Source of the DNA: Acanthochlamys bracteata | Lineage: Eukaryota > Streptophyta > Magnoliopsida > Pandanales > Velloziaceae | DNA: 64,000 nucleotides | Assembly: GCA_019914995.1 (NCBI GenBank) | Contig: CM034136.1 | Span: 7,823,787-7,887,786 of the forward strand | Reading direction: 5' to 3' | In this document: piece by piece, positions 33,266 to 44,441 of the stretch | Layout of the letters: each line of letters starts with the position of its first letter | Numbering within the stretch: the stretch's first letter is position 1 | Translations under genes and position numbers: made by a program | Notes under the pieces: model-generated | The model's database searches: none | Told to the model about the DNA's origin: nothing | Seen by the model: only the letters and a program-made list of their open reading frames with translations

Positions 33266-36200
33266 CTACATGTTCTTGTAAGATCCTTTCTTGAACACGA
33301 TATTGTCATTCTCTTTCAATTTAGGAAAGTTTTAATGCTTGTTCCTGTGTACTTGAGATGTGCTTATTGTTATTGTATATGTATTTATAGACTTCGCTTG
33401 TTGACTCCCACGAGCTTCTACACTAACAGGGAATAAAGATTGTTCATTATGGTTATGACTAGCATCGCATGTTGTGGAAAGTTGAAGCAATTATACGATG
33501 TTCTCTCCATTAATATAATCTAATTCTGGCGATTTCAAAGGAACTCTTGGATATGTGCCAATGCTTACCATCCACTAGGAGACATTGTGCCATGACAACG
33601 TATAGTTTCTAAACTAAGCTAGCTTTCATATGTTGAACATGTCAAGGTGGCTCTTCAGGTAGTTCTGTGTGATGATCATATAACATAAGTTTTGAAGAGT
33701 CTTACTAAGTTATATCAATATGTCAGTAATTCTAAATTATTATATATGCCATTTTCCTAGCAGATTTTATCATACTCCCTTCAAAAGAGAAGCTACAGTC
33801 ATCATTAATCTTTGTGTGTGTGTGTGTGTTTGAAATCACTAAGGTGATGAATTTACACTGTTTCGACTGCATGTGTCCATCAATGTAAAAGAAAAAGTAA
33901 AATACTTTATGCATAATGATTCCAGCTTAGCTGTTCTTGTTGCACTATTCCACCATGCTGCCAAGATAAAATCTTGACTTTGGACATTGACATTATTTCA
34001 CAATGGAATTATGCTTTACTTGAAGCATTGGATGGTAGACAAATGTATCATGAATTCCCAAAATTCTGTTGAAGAATCTGATTCTTAGCCCCCCAGACTA
34101 GTCGATCCGCCAGCGCTTGCAATTGCTCACTATCAAGTCAAATGGATGTGCGTCATACTCAGACATCACCTGCTGTGTTGATTCTCAGCTATCTTGTTAT
34201 CCTGTTTTTGGCCGTACTGTATACGTTCTTCTGATCCTCAGAAATTGTCCATAAAACTAGTGTTACTGTGCTGTATATTTGCAACTTCTCATAATAATGC
34301 TAGATTAACTCTGTAGACTGGTGTATCGCCAACGCATGCTATTGACTGCTAGGTATTACCTGAGAAGAGGAATTAGCTACCTGATAAGTGTATGTACGTT
34401 CTATGTGACTATCAATACCTCTGTCATCTTGTGGGAAACTAATCATGTTTGGATAGAAGACTCTTTTTAACGAACTCCCATGCACTTCCTTTTGAAAACA
34501 AAACAAAAAAAAAGGTTGCTACATTAAACAACTAATATCTCAATTTTAATAAAATTCGGTACCCTAAATTTGAAAAACTGAAAGCTCCAGAGTATTATTG
34601 CACCTTTTCTTGATTTTTTCACAAGCATGTACTTACAAGCTTAGATGTGAAACAAATTGTGAGAAGCTACTGACTGGGTGATCTGAACAGCAGAACCATG
34701 ATTATACAGTATTTAACCACGACCGCCTGCATAAGGAGAACGAGAATGACCAAGAACAGCATGTTCAGAGTTTGCATCAGATGAATCTTCTTCAGTGTTA
34801 ATGCTAGCAAGTCATAAATGGCATCTGGTAAAACATCATTTTCTTGATTTTTCCCTGTTATACCATGTCGAATGCCCAAATGTATACAGGATCATGTCTG
34901 TGTATATAGGTAAACTTACTGCAAAGGTTGCCCCATGTCCTGTCCTTATTCTATGACTAGGTAAGTTAGTTTCACCAGAATATGCATCTTCCAATGCTAC
35001 TACAGAAGGAAAAACATAAATGGCAAAGGAACATTCCTAGTTCTTGTTTTCTTGTCTAGATTTTACACTTTTGCTACATCAGGGCCCAACTGCATTTAAA
35101 GTCTGCTTGTTGCTTTATACAACCAGGGATTTCAAAAGCAAGCATATTTTCTTGATTTGAGGGATAGCTTACATGTGTCTGGTTGCTAATCAAGGTTTAT
35201 CAGAATAGAATCTTGGCCATAGGGTGCTGTACAAAGACAGCTTCTGTAAATATAGCTTCTTATTAAACATGATCTTGGATGGAACCCACAAGAGATATGA
35301 TTGGGTCAAATGCATTTATGATTCTAAGTCTAGTTCTTCTTTTTTCTTTGTAAAGTATGTTGCTGCCACTTGTCTGTAATATAGCTTGTTATGAAAATAT
35401 ACCTACTTAAAGGAACTTCAGAATGAGAACACAGGCCATCGTTGCCTTTTGCAAATAGGATTGTATTATAATTCCTATAAGGTCCGTCATATGTGTTCCC
35501 ACTAGGCCTTCTCTTCGTTGGCACCTGGTGCTTTGATTATCGAGTATGCATGGGTGAAAAATATAAAATTGAGTTCAGTAAAACCATGTAGTTAGCTGGG
35601 CATATTAAGCTCGTGAGTATGATAACTGAGGTTACTGGGGTGGACTGGTCTAGTGTCAATCAAGTGATCATTTTATCTATTCAGATTTTAGTTTTAGTTG
35701 AGTCAAGCACCAGTTGACTAGTTCAAGACTTGTAAATATGGCTATAGTTACTGATGATTGATCAGGATTCCATCTGCAGCATGCTTCTACAGTTTTTTTT
35801 TTGTTACACTTGGCAGACTTCAAAACTTAAAATGAATGTGCTAGAGCTGGTAGCTGGGAGTGGAACGCATGTAGCAATAAGTTGTTGCATTCTTCTTGAC
35901 TATTAATGATTTCAATAAACTCATTGAACTTCGTAAAAGCTGCAGATAGCTTCGAAAAGCCTTAGCTAGGTGAGGAAGTCCCTTAGAGACTGCTAATGGA
36001 ATACATTTTATTCACTTAAATCTCTTAATTGACTAACTGAAGGGCTTCTGTTAAGGTTGCATGTAGTTATCCGTGCAGAGCAGGCTTGGAAGTTTCGTAA
36101 TTATGGTGAACTTCGCTAATTCTTGTACACACACTTTCCTGAGCAGACATGGAAACTTACCTGTTACGGTTGATTAACTAGATATTTTTGTTATAGACCT

Positions 36201-36900
36201 CATTTAGGAGTTTCATCTGCTATATTTTTCACATTATCCTGAAACTTCTCTTGAGGAACAAATGTTCAATTATTCTGGATTTCTATCTTCAAAGCCTTTT
36301 TGATTCCCTTATTCATTTTTAATTAAAGTGTGGGTTTTCACCTGGGCGAATTACCTAATGGATTCCTTTTAGATGTCTTTGGAGGGAAGTACTTTTTTCA
36401 GAAGGCTAATTGAAAGTACACTGGAAATCTGTTGCCAAACTCTTATGATACTAAATTATTAGATTTAATATGACAATTCAATTCTACAGTCACCAGTTGT
36501 CCTAAATCTTCAGGTTTAGAGAATGCTTCTGATGTCTTGATTTCTGCCAGTGGACTTGCCTTGAGGCATTTCTCTTTTGCATACCTGTGAGGATAAAAAA
36601 GGAGGTGCTTGCATAAAGAACAACCATACAAGGAATACATAAAAGGATAATTCGTCAGCTAGCAAAGTGCTAAGTTTAGATCATAAATTTAGGGAATTGG
36701 TAGCTGTTTGCTTCAGACGTAGTTAATGTTCTGATGTTTTTGAATCTATCCATCTACAATTTCTCTTGTAGGAAAGAAGCAAGGATGGGAGTATAGGGCC
36801 AGCTTACAAGACATGAACATCATCTGAACGGTATAAGGCCTTCCTTGTTTTAAGGCAACTTTGTTGAACGGAAGCTGTGGGCGGAGACCATGGGTTATGT
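33266..36900. other. Noncoding stretch between the two MIR169 foldbacks
   Basis: There is no coding region with family text, and the small ORFs are short and unsupported. Visible structure includes a (TG)n run at 33813-33829. A diverged local duplication also lies here: AGACTAGTCGATCCGCCAGC at about 34095 and AGACTGGTGTATCGCCAACG at about 34316. If the foldbacks share one minus-strand primary transcript, this would be its internal or intronic part. That is inference. Confidence 0.35.
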
Positions 36901-36904
36901 GAAT

Positions 36905-37022
36905 TTCTTGCATGAGAAGAAGAGAGCCAAGTGTAGCCAAGGACAACCTGCCGGCAGCCAGCACCTGAAGTTGCATCTCACGTATGCCATTGCCGGCAAG
37001 TCATCCTTGGCTGCACTCTGCT
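36905..37022 (-). ncRNA. MIR169: MIR169 precursor (copy A, canonical mature sequence)
   Basis: On the minus strand the 5' arm (37013-36993) reads CAGCCAAGGATGACTTGCCG+G, the canonical plant miR169 (b/c type). The 3' arm (36952-36932) reads GGCAGGTTGTCCTTGGCTAC+A, close to known miR169-3p sequences. A roughly 40-nt loop separates them. The three arm differences are G-U pairs on the minus strand but A-C mismatches on the plus strand, which fixes the orientation. miR169 guides cleavage of NF-YA (HAP2) mRNAs and acts in drought, nitrogen and stress responses. Plant MIR169 genes often occur in tandem, and copy B lies 3.7 kb away on the same strand. A computed fold and small-RNA reads would be decisive. 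Confidence 0.88.
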
Positions 37023-39356
37023 CTCCCTCGTCTTCACGTAAGGCACATTCACAGAGATCGCTTCATCTTCAACGTGGTGTAAACCTCTCCTCCTTCTCTT
37101 GTATATCAATGTTCTCATGTCTCCCCATCTTGCATGTGATTTTATACGCAAAGGAGCATAAGTGATGACTTTTTTCTTTATTACTTATATGGTTCTTTTG
37201 GCAAATGAGCAATTCCTCTTTTGGTAGGCATCTTATCAGGTCTAGGGTGTGAAATGTGGGTCCAATTTCTATTTTTGGTAGGCAAATAAAGGACATGAGT
37301 GTAGAAAGGTTGCACAAATTCGGTTTTGGTGGCGGTGGGGGGTGTTAAAGATTGGAGGCTATTCTTTTGCGGGTGCCTTGTTTGCAGTTTCAGCTTTATG
37401 GTATTTTTTAGGCTGTTGATGGAATAGAATCCTGATTGGTTGACGGGGTTGCTCATGCATGGCATGTGACCCAGGCCATTATTCCTATCGAGTAAATTCC
37501 AGTGCTTGAATCTGCATAGTTAATTCTTAAAGCAAATATAGCTTTCTAGATGTGCATCAACATTTTTATAATCAAAAGTTCCACAAAAAGCTTGTTGTTC
37601 TGCCTTGTTTTGTTGCTTCACGTTATCTGCATATTGTGAAATTTAAAAGCTGTATGAAAGCAATTTCCAAACTTCGGTGTGCATAAGTCACAATTAGGTT
37701 TTCTGCTGGTAGAGGTGTTTGAAGAATTTGATATTGAAAGAATAGCAGAGTTTGATGCAATGCTTGCCATTTCATTCCTGAACATAAACTGTAGCTGCAT
37801 TGCCATTATTAATTTGGTTTCTGCAGTACTGCAACGTACGGCAAGGAATTTCTCATGTGAGTCCCTTTTATTTGCTTGAAGTAAGGGTTCTTATTTTCTC
37901 CTTGTTCATTAATTAAAGTTACTTTATATGCAGGTTAAGTGCACATGTTAGGATCAGCACATATTAAGTGGCATGAATCATGATGATCACAGAAATTTGA
38001 TTAATTTGGTGAGGGGCCTACATTTGTCCCATCTTAAACTTCATCAATATTTCTGCAATTTTTTCTTTTGACCAATTGATTCTGTAGTGAATCAAAGAGT
38101 AATTAAGTAGCTGTATGCCCTTTACTTGTTCAGGTGAGACCCCAACATAAAGAAGCCTCAACCCAACAAAGAAAGCTCAGGCCCAACATAGCCCAATCGA
38201 AGGGCAGAATGGTAATACCTGTAGATAAGGAGTTTTTCGGGAAATGATATAAGATGGTGGGGTAAAAGAGTCAAATCCTGTCTGACAATATTCTCGCAGA
38301 GAGACAAGAGGGTACGTCCCTGCGCGTGAACCCACGAGCGAAGACTAGCTCAGCTTTCCAAATTCAACCCCTACTTTTCTTATAATAGTTAATAATAAAT
38401 CAGATTCACCAAAAAAACTACACCAAACAAAATTCTTAATTTTTATTTTTCGAAATTTGATTTCTTCTATTTAAGCTTATAGTGAATAACAAGAAGCTGT
38501 TCTAAAATTAGGTGTTATTTATATTCCTTATTATGATTTACTTATCTTTCTTAAAATTTTTTTACTAAATTTTTAGATAAATTAAGAGAATATAATTTTT
38601 TTTCAAAATTTTAAAAATTATTTTTATTAAATATTTTAATTTTAAACAACCTCAAATGAATGAGAATTTTTATATATGATCGCTTTGGCCTTGACCTAGC
38701 TGCTAGAAGTGAAAAATTAGTTTTTTTTTTATTTGATCGTGATACACTAGTTTCGAAAAATAGTATTGGTTTATTTAAGTATTTTAGTTGTTGTTTTACT
38801 TTTTTCCAGTGGTCATATGGTGGAACTAGAGCTTGTCTTTTAAAAAAAGGGTGGTCTTTTTTTTGAATTGAGATGGATTTGGTACTGAATTCCTCTGCAA
38901 TTTTACCTGAAACCCCTTATGAAATTAAGTTTTTTGTTTTTATCTTCCTTCCGCTGCAGTTACTTTCTCAGAATCATTTATTGGTGAGTAGAACAAAATC
39001 AAAGTGCATGAACGTTATAATGAGTGGTCTGAAGATCTTGCGGTCTGAACATTGAAATAAGTTTCTAGGGTTTCTGGCTTTTTCTTCGAGTATTGATCCT
39101 GGTTTCTGTTCTTTTTTTCTGTTTTTATTGATTTAAAAAAAAATATTTCCTGTTTCTTCCTTTATGTGGAGACGATGCTGCATTTTGGCCATGGAGTTTT
39201 CTTGAAGCTCTCTACGTTAACTGCATTTTAGACTTCTACTACTTTTTCTCAATCTTTTTTCATTTCTACCTGAAAACCTTGGTTTCGATTTCTATCTACT
39301 TTTGGGGGAAATTTTGTTTGCCAATTGTTTTTCTTTTTTATTCCTAACAAGCACGG
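37023..39356. other. Noncoding stretch upstream of the DUF1666 gene
   Basis: About 37020-38500 may hold the promoter of the minus-strand MIR169 gene; no definite signal was placed. About 38510-38650 is AT-rich (an eroded repeat is possible). About 38870-39356 is probably promoter and 5'UTR of DUF1666, with a possible 5' splice acceptor (CCGCTGCAG near 38959). No coding region is supported. Confidence 0.35.
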
Positions 39357-42300
39357 ATGGATTTCTTCAAGGCAAAGGTGCTCCAAAAACTGAATAAAAC
39401 GAAACAGGAGTCTGAATCAGAGGAAGAAACGAGGCAACGATCATCAGAACAAACAAAAGATGGCTACTTTGTTGACATGGATCCATCACAAACGACTCCG
39501 ACGGCCGCTGCCGATGCCGGGCAAGCTAATGAAGAAGAATGTGAAGAAGATGATGATGATTTCATAGCCAGTGAGGTTAAGAGGAGGCTGAAAGAGCTCA
39601 GGAATAAAAGCTTCATGGGGTTGATACCAGAGGAATCGTGCCACGAAGAAGATGATGATGAAACAAGCTCAAGTGAATGGAGGGAGTCCGATGATACTGC
39701 TGCAGGTGATGGTGTTCAGTGGTGTGGATTCGATACCTTGTATAGGAAGTACTGCGAGCGCATGCTCTTCTTTGATAAGTTGATGGTACAACAACTCAAG
39801 GATGCAGGTAAATGTCAGATCATGGACGATTCTGTATTCGTCTTTAGGATTTCATTGTCGAATTGTGCATGCATGTTGATCTTGGTATGTTTGCATCTGT
39901 TTTTTCTTCAATAAGATTTTGGAGTCCTTGATTAGGTGATGGTGAACTTAAGGATGCAGGTGCACCCACGAAACATGGAAGGTTTTGTTTAATTTTCAGA
40001 ATTTTGTTGTCAAATTGTGCATGCATGTCAATCTTGGTATGCAATCTACTGTTTTCTTCATTAGCTTTTGGACGTGCTATGTTAAACTAGGTTGCATACT
40101 ATGTTAAACTAGATTTTGGACGGGCTAGGGGTTATACATATGTTATGAACTGTTGGAATTGACTACGTAGTTTGTGCGCACCTGCGTAGGCTGCTTATTT
40201 GGTGAACAGTGTGAGATTGCTCTAATTGTTTTTGGAAAATTAGGAAACTTTCCTCTTGGCTCCTTTGTTTTGTGAGTTAAGAAGAGTTAAGGTCATTATA
40301 GAGGTGGAGATTTTCATTCTTTTCAGAGTTAAGGGAGTCAATGGATTAACTCATATGTCATCTCCCAAATGAACACCATCCTTGCTTTGCTTTCTTGGTG
40401 CCCTATTTAGCAAGTAGTAACTCTTCTAAAACTGTCGAATCTTCTGTTTAATAATGGCTAGAATTTGTTCTGTTGCAGAGTTATGGAGCATCTCAAACCA
40501 TTCACCTAAGTCTACTCCAAAGAAGCTGGCATTAGCTATTCGTAATCTCTCATTCAAGAGAAGAGATGAAAATGAAGATGACTGTGAACACCTTCAACGT
40601 TCACCAGATGATAATCCATATCATATCCTCGAAACAGCTTATGTTGCACAAGTATGTTTATCTTGGGAAGTGCTTCATCTCCAATACTTGCGATTATGCC
40701 AGAACATCTCCTCCCACCCAGAGGACCCGGCATCCTATTGTTATGCTGCTCAGGCCTTTCAGCAATTCCAAGTATTGCTGCAGAGGTTTATTGAGAATGA
40801 GCCCTTCGAGCAGGGTACCAGAGTGGAGACTTATGCCCGTTCAAGGATATCACTTCCCAATTTGCTTCAGATTCCTAATCTCCAAGGTAATTGCTTCTCT
40901 GTATATTCCAGTAGAATGCATTTATGTTGTGTGGACATGATTTAAGTAGCCAGCTCATGCCTTCGACTAGTGCAGTCATGGCATCTTTCAACTTCAATGA
41001 AACATATCCTAAAAGGTATGGGAAATTGATTGCAGTTGTCAATTAGGAGTACCTTTCCGGCACGTAAGATACTGAAATATTTAGTTCAACGCCAATCTGG
41101 TGCTAATGTCTTTAGGACGTTTATTTGAAATCTAGGGAGCTATCTGTAATTTGTTACATAGAAAAAATGCAGCTAGGTTCACATATGTCTTTGCACTTTG
41201 ATCAGTCAATTCAACATGCATGCAGATTTATGAGTATGACTCTGTCCATAGCCAAGAGGTTTCAGTGGTTCTGATTCAGGGAGTCGAAGGGATTTACTTG
41301 CGTTCCAAATGGTTGGATTATGACTGGCAGCCACATTAACTGTTTGACTATCAATGCCATGTAGACAAATAGTTGAATTATTCATATTGAACTAGTATAC
41401 TGAAAAAGTAAATCTTCATGTGCTGCAGTAGAATTTGAAGCCATATAGTTTACTCGTTTCCTTGTATGTATCTAACTCATGGTAGTGCTGATTTAGGTTT
41501 TCACAGTCACAAATATGCCTTCTCTTGCCTGCAGGGAGTTCAGTTTACTAAAACGTAAGAAATGGAAACTTACTAGTTAATCCAGAATCCGCAACAACCA
41601 ATTTAAAATGAAGAAATAAGAGGAAACCAGAATTTGGTTGTCTGCAGTGTAGTTATTTTTTTCCATTATGCCTCTCAATACCAATTATTCCACTCTTGAC
41701 ATTCCAGGCCTCGATGAAAAGAAACATGAGGGAGATGATACTAGTGAACCAATCTATGCGGTTGACCTCATGAAGATAATTCAAGAATCTATATTGACCT
41801 TTCGCCTCTTGCTAAAAGCAGATAAGAAGAAATCAGCCAGTTCTTTGCATTTGTTTAAGAGCAGCAGTCAGGCTGGCGGGTCCTTTCAACAGGTTCAAGC
41901 TTCCCTTGACAAGGTATTTTTTGAATTTGATTTCGGTTAATTTCCCTTCAAAGCATGTCTGGGTTACTCCATTACCACCCTGATATTTACCTAAAATCAC
42001 CTGGCTCGCTGGTTGTTATAACTAAATACGTCATGCTATTATTTTCTTGTTTGCTTCCTTAATGAAAAATCTCAATGAGTAATTCAACATTACTATACGG
42101 ATATAAGTGTAAAACATAGTTTGCCTGTTTGTTGAATTACAGAAGGAGGCAAAACTTAAGGATCTTGGTAAGAAGAAGGGTTGGAAGAAGAAAGGCTGGC
42201 CATCAACCTTAGAGGAGGCGGAACAGCTCCTTGCTCTTATCGATATCAAAGTCATTGCAAGGGTTCTAAGGATGGTAAAGATCAGCAAGGAGGAGCTGCT

Positions 42301-42385
42301 GTGGTGTGAGGAGAAACTGGGCAAGCTAGACTTGTCAGGTAACAAGCTTCAAAGGGATGGTTCTCCCATTCTCTTCCCCAGTTGA
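39357..42385 (+). CDS. DUF1666 family protein (At3g20260-like)
   Basis: Four exons, 39357-39807, 40479-40886, 41708-41913 and 42143-42385, join in phase and give 435 residues. The N-terminus is charged and probably disordered, with acidic runs (EEECEEDDDDFIASEVKRRL). Then comes the DUF1666 signature: WCGFDTLYRKYCERMLFFDK, PYHILETAYVAQVCLSWEVL, LQYLRLCQN, FQQFQVLLQRFIENEPFEQG and YARSRISLPNLLQIP. The C-terminus is basic and helical (KKGWKKKGWPSTLEEAEQLL, then RMVKISKEELLWCEEKLGKL). The family is plant-specific with no established biochemical role. Some database entries call it ribosomal L34-related, which the sequence does not support. The start is the first Met with conserved MDFFKAKVLQKL. 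Intron 1 carries a duplication of the exon 1 end (separate entry). Confidence 0.9.
39781..40072 (+). repeat. Diverged tandem duplication spanning the exon 1 splice donor of DUF1666
   Basis: Unit 1 (about 39781-39922) contains the exon 1 end CTCAAGGATGCAG|GTAAAT, then ATTGTGCATGCATGTTGATC and TTTTCTTCAATAAGATTTTG. Unit 2 (about 39938-40072) repeats CTTAAGGATGCAG|GTGCAC, ATTGTGCATGCATGTCAATC and TTTTCTTCATTAGCTTTTG in the same order. The copy therefore carries a second donor-like site within intron 1. A further short direct repeat (CTATGTTAAACTAG, twice) follows at about 40077-40115. Confidence 0.75.
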
Positions 42386-44406
42386 TGATTCGGCGCAAGC
42401 TGTAGGCCTAAGTAGGTGAAGTAGTAGCCTTTTCTTTTCAGTAGCAGCCTCTTTACGAAGGGTTGCAAAATCTTAGCATGAAAACCCTGACAGCATGACT
42501 GATGAGTATATGTCTGTAAATATTTCAGATTGTTAAACGTCTTTATTGATTTAGGTTATGAGCAATCCTTTGTCTACATTTGTTCTCTCTGAAATTTGAA
42601 AGCAGGTATTCGTCTCTGTAAGATTGATTATAGGTGAAGTTGAAAGAATATTTTCTGTCTATCCCAAATTGTCAGGAGAGTTTTGGGCCGAGAGAAGGTA
42701 GTAAGTAGGCCCGTTTTCGTATCCACTCGCTTCGCTTTGGTGCTCCGAGCGCGACGTGTGTTTGGAGGACCCACAAGGATGCGGATAAGAACAAGATTCA
42801 ACCCAAAACAACGCGTGTCACGTGAGCGGCCAACTGTCCTCACCCTAGCCAGCTTCTTCAGAAAACGTTTTTGGAACCACAATGCATCACCCTGTCTCTT
42901 TTACCAAAAGGTCCGAGCCGCGTGTAAGTGTGGGACCCGCTTCCCCTGACTGAGTTCTGTCTTGCTTGCCGGCGGCCTCGGTCCGACAAGAGTGAAGGAT
43001 CCATCTGATCTCGGAGATCGGAATAGTGCAAATGCCTTCTTTTGTCCGCTAGCGCGTTCTATGAGGGTACATTTGTAACTTAGGTAAAACACTACCATTT
43101 ATCGAACTACATTTCTGCCATTGTTTTTTTTTCCCGGTTTTCGGAGCGGCGGGACAATCTGAGCCGTCCATCAAGTCCACTGCGTGTGTGAGGCGATTTG
43201 ATCTTTTTAAAATGCATGGCAAGTCTTCTCGTGTTACATTTTTTAAGCAACTGAACTCACAGTAGGACGGTAAAGATCTACATCGATCATTGTGTTTGGA
43301 TTATATCGACGGTGTGATAGATGCCTCCACAGTGCGGTTGGTTAGGTGGAGAAAGTTGACCGGCGGTAAAGGGTATCTATGTCATTGCAAGGAAATTTGA
43401 GAAAGAAGCAGGGAGAAAAGAGGAGTGTTGGTGTTTTATTTTGAGGGTTTTAGAAGGAAGCAAAGAGAGGAGAGGAAAGAAAGCTAATAAATTGAAAACA
43501 AAAGACTTCTGCTTTCTTTCTTTTTCTTTCTTTCTCTCTTCAAGGTTTGGATTTGGTAAAAATCTGTTCTTTGATTCGCGCTTGAAGAAAATCTTGAAGA
43601 AACACAGCTTCGATCAGTTCGTTTCAGTTGGATTAATCTTTCTTCATTGTAGGTTTTCAGTGATTCTTTGGACAGAGCTGGTAAGAAGCTAGTCTTGTTT
43701 ATCTCTCTTTCTTGAAGAAGAATTCTTGCTTTCTTTTGTTTGATTTTGTTTTGAAATTAGGGTTCTTTGTATTGTATAAATGGTTTTTGGAACAATTTGG
43801 GTAAGGTCACAAAAAAAGTTGGGACAAATTTTACATTACCTCAGGCTGGCTTATCTCAGGATAGTCGAATTTTCTATTTGAGGGCAAATTCAATTTGAAT
43901 TATAATGCTATGTTTTGAAATTGGTTAGCTTTCGTGCTTGTCTGTTTCGGAGTGCTCTTTTAATGAAAGTTTGGTTACCTCTGGCTCATTTCAATGTCAA
44001 ATTCACTGTTCCGGTGTTGTTTTAGGTTTTCTTGGTGCAAGGAAATTTCTGAATTCACATTTGGTATATTTTGAATGGTAAATGATTCAATAGCAAATGC
44101 ATCTTTTTTATTCGTTTTATTTGTTGTTATGTAGAAGTCTATTACATTTTTTCTTGTTCTTCTAGTAATATTTTTTAATATAAGGTTGTATTGATATACC
44201 ATTCATGAATTAGGAATGGGTAAATTGTTATCATTTCTACACTTTTGAATGCTCAAAATTGATTTTGGATGCACTATAATTCATTTGTAAGCATCTTCTT
44301 GGACTATCTGAAATGGAAATCCAACAGTTAATTGCATATTTTGTTACTTCTTCCAGGAAGTTTTTCTTTTTTTGTGCCATCGGAAACCATATGCTAATGA
44401 TTGAGA
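42386..44406 (+). promoter_or_regulatory. Promoter, 5'UTR exon and 5'UTR intron of the Pumilio gene
   Basis: After the DUF1666 3'UTR, a GC-richer promoter-like stretch (about 42690-43080) contains a CACGTG G-box at 42819-42824. A purine/pyrimidine-rich leader exon runs to about 43680, ending GAGCTG|GTAAGA. The 5'UTR intron ends at an acceptor near 44356 (TTCTTCCAG). The remaining ~50-nt leader carries a short upstream ORF overlapping the start codon (44391-44441). Confidence 0.45.
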
Positions 44407-44441
44407 ATGGCGACAGAGAATCCCTTGAGACTTATAGGTAG
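44391..44441 (+). other. Overlapping upstream ORF of the Pumilio gene
   Basis: ATG at 44391, after the 5'UTR splice acceptor, opens a 16-codon frame ([16 protein letters not shown]) that ends beyond the Pumilio ATG at 44407 in another frame. Its start context is weak (C at -3, C at +4). The main ATG has A at -3 and G at +4, so leaky scanning is expected. Confidence 0.55.

Noticed and set aside
33732-33914. Minus-strand ORF with His-Thr repeats
   Set aside because: Generated by the (TG)n microsatellite.
36890-37165. Plus-strand 91-residue ORF over the MIR169 locus, and a plus-strand miR169 reading
   Set aside because: Arm differences are A-C mismatches on the plus strand but G-U pairs on the minus strand, and the canonical mature sequence is on the minus strand. 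The ORF has no family text.
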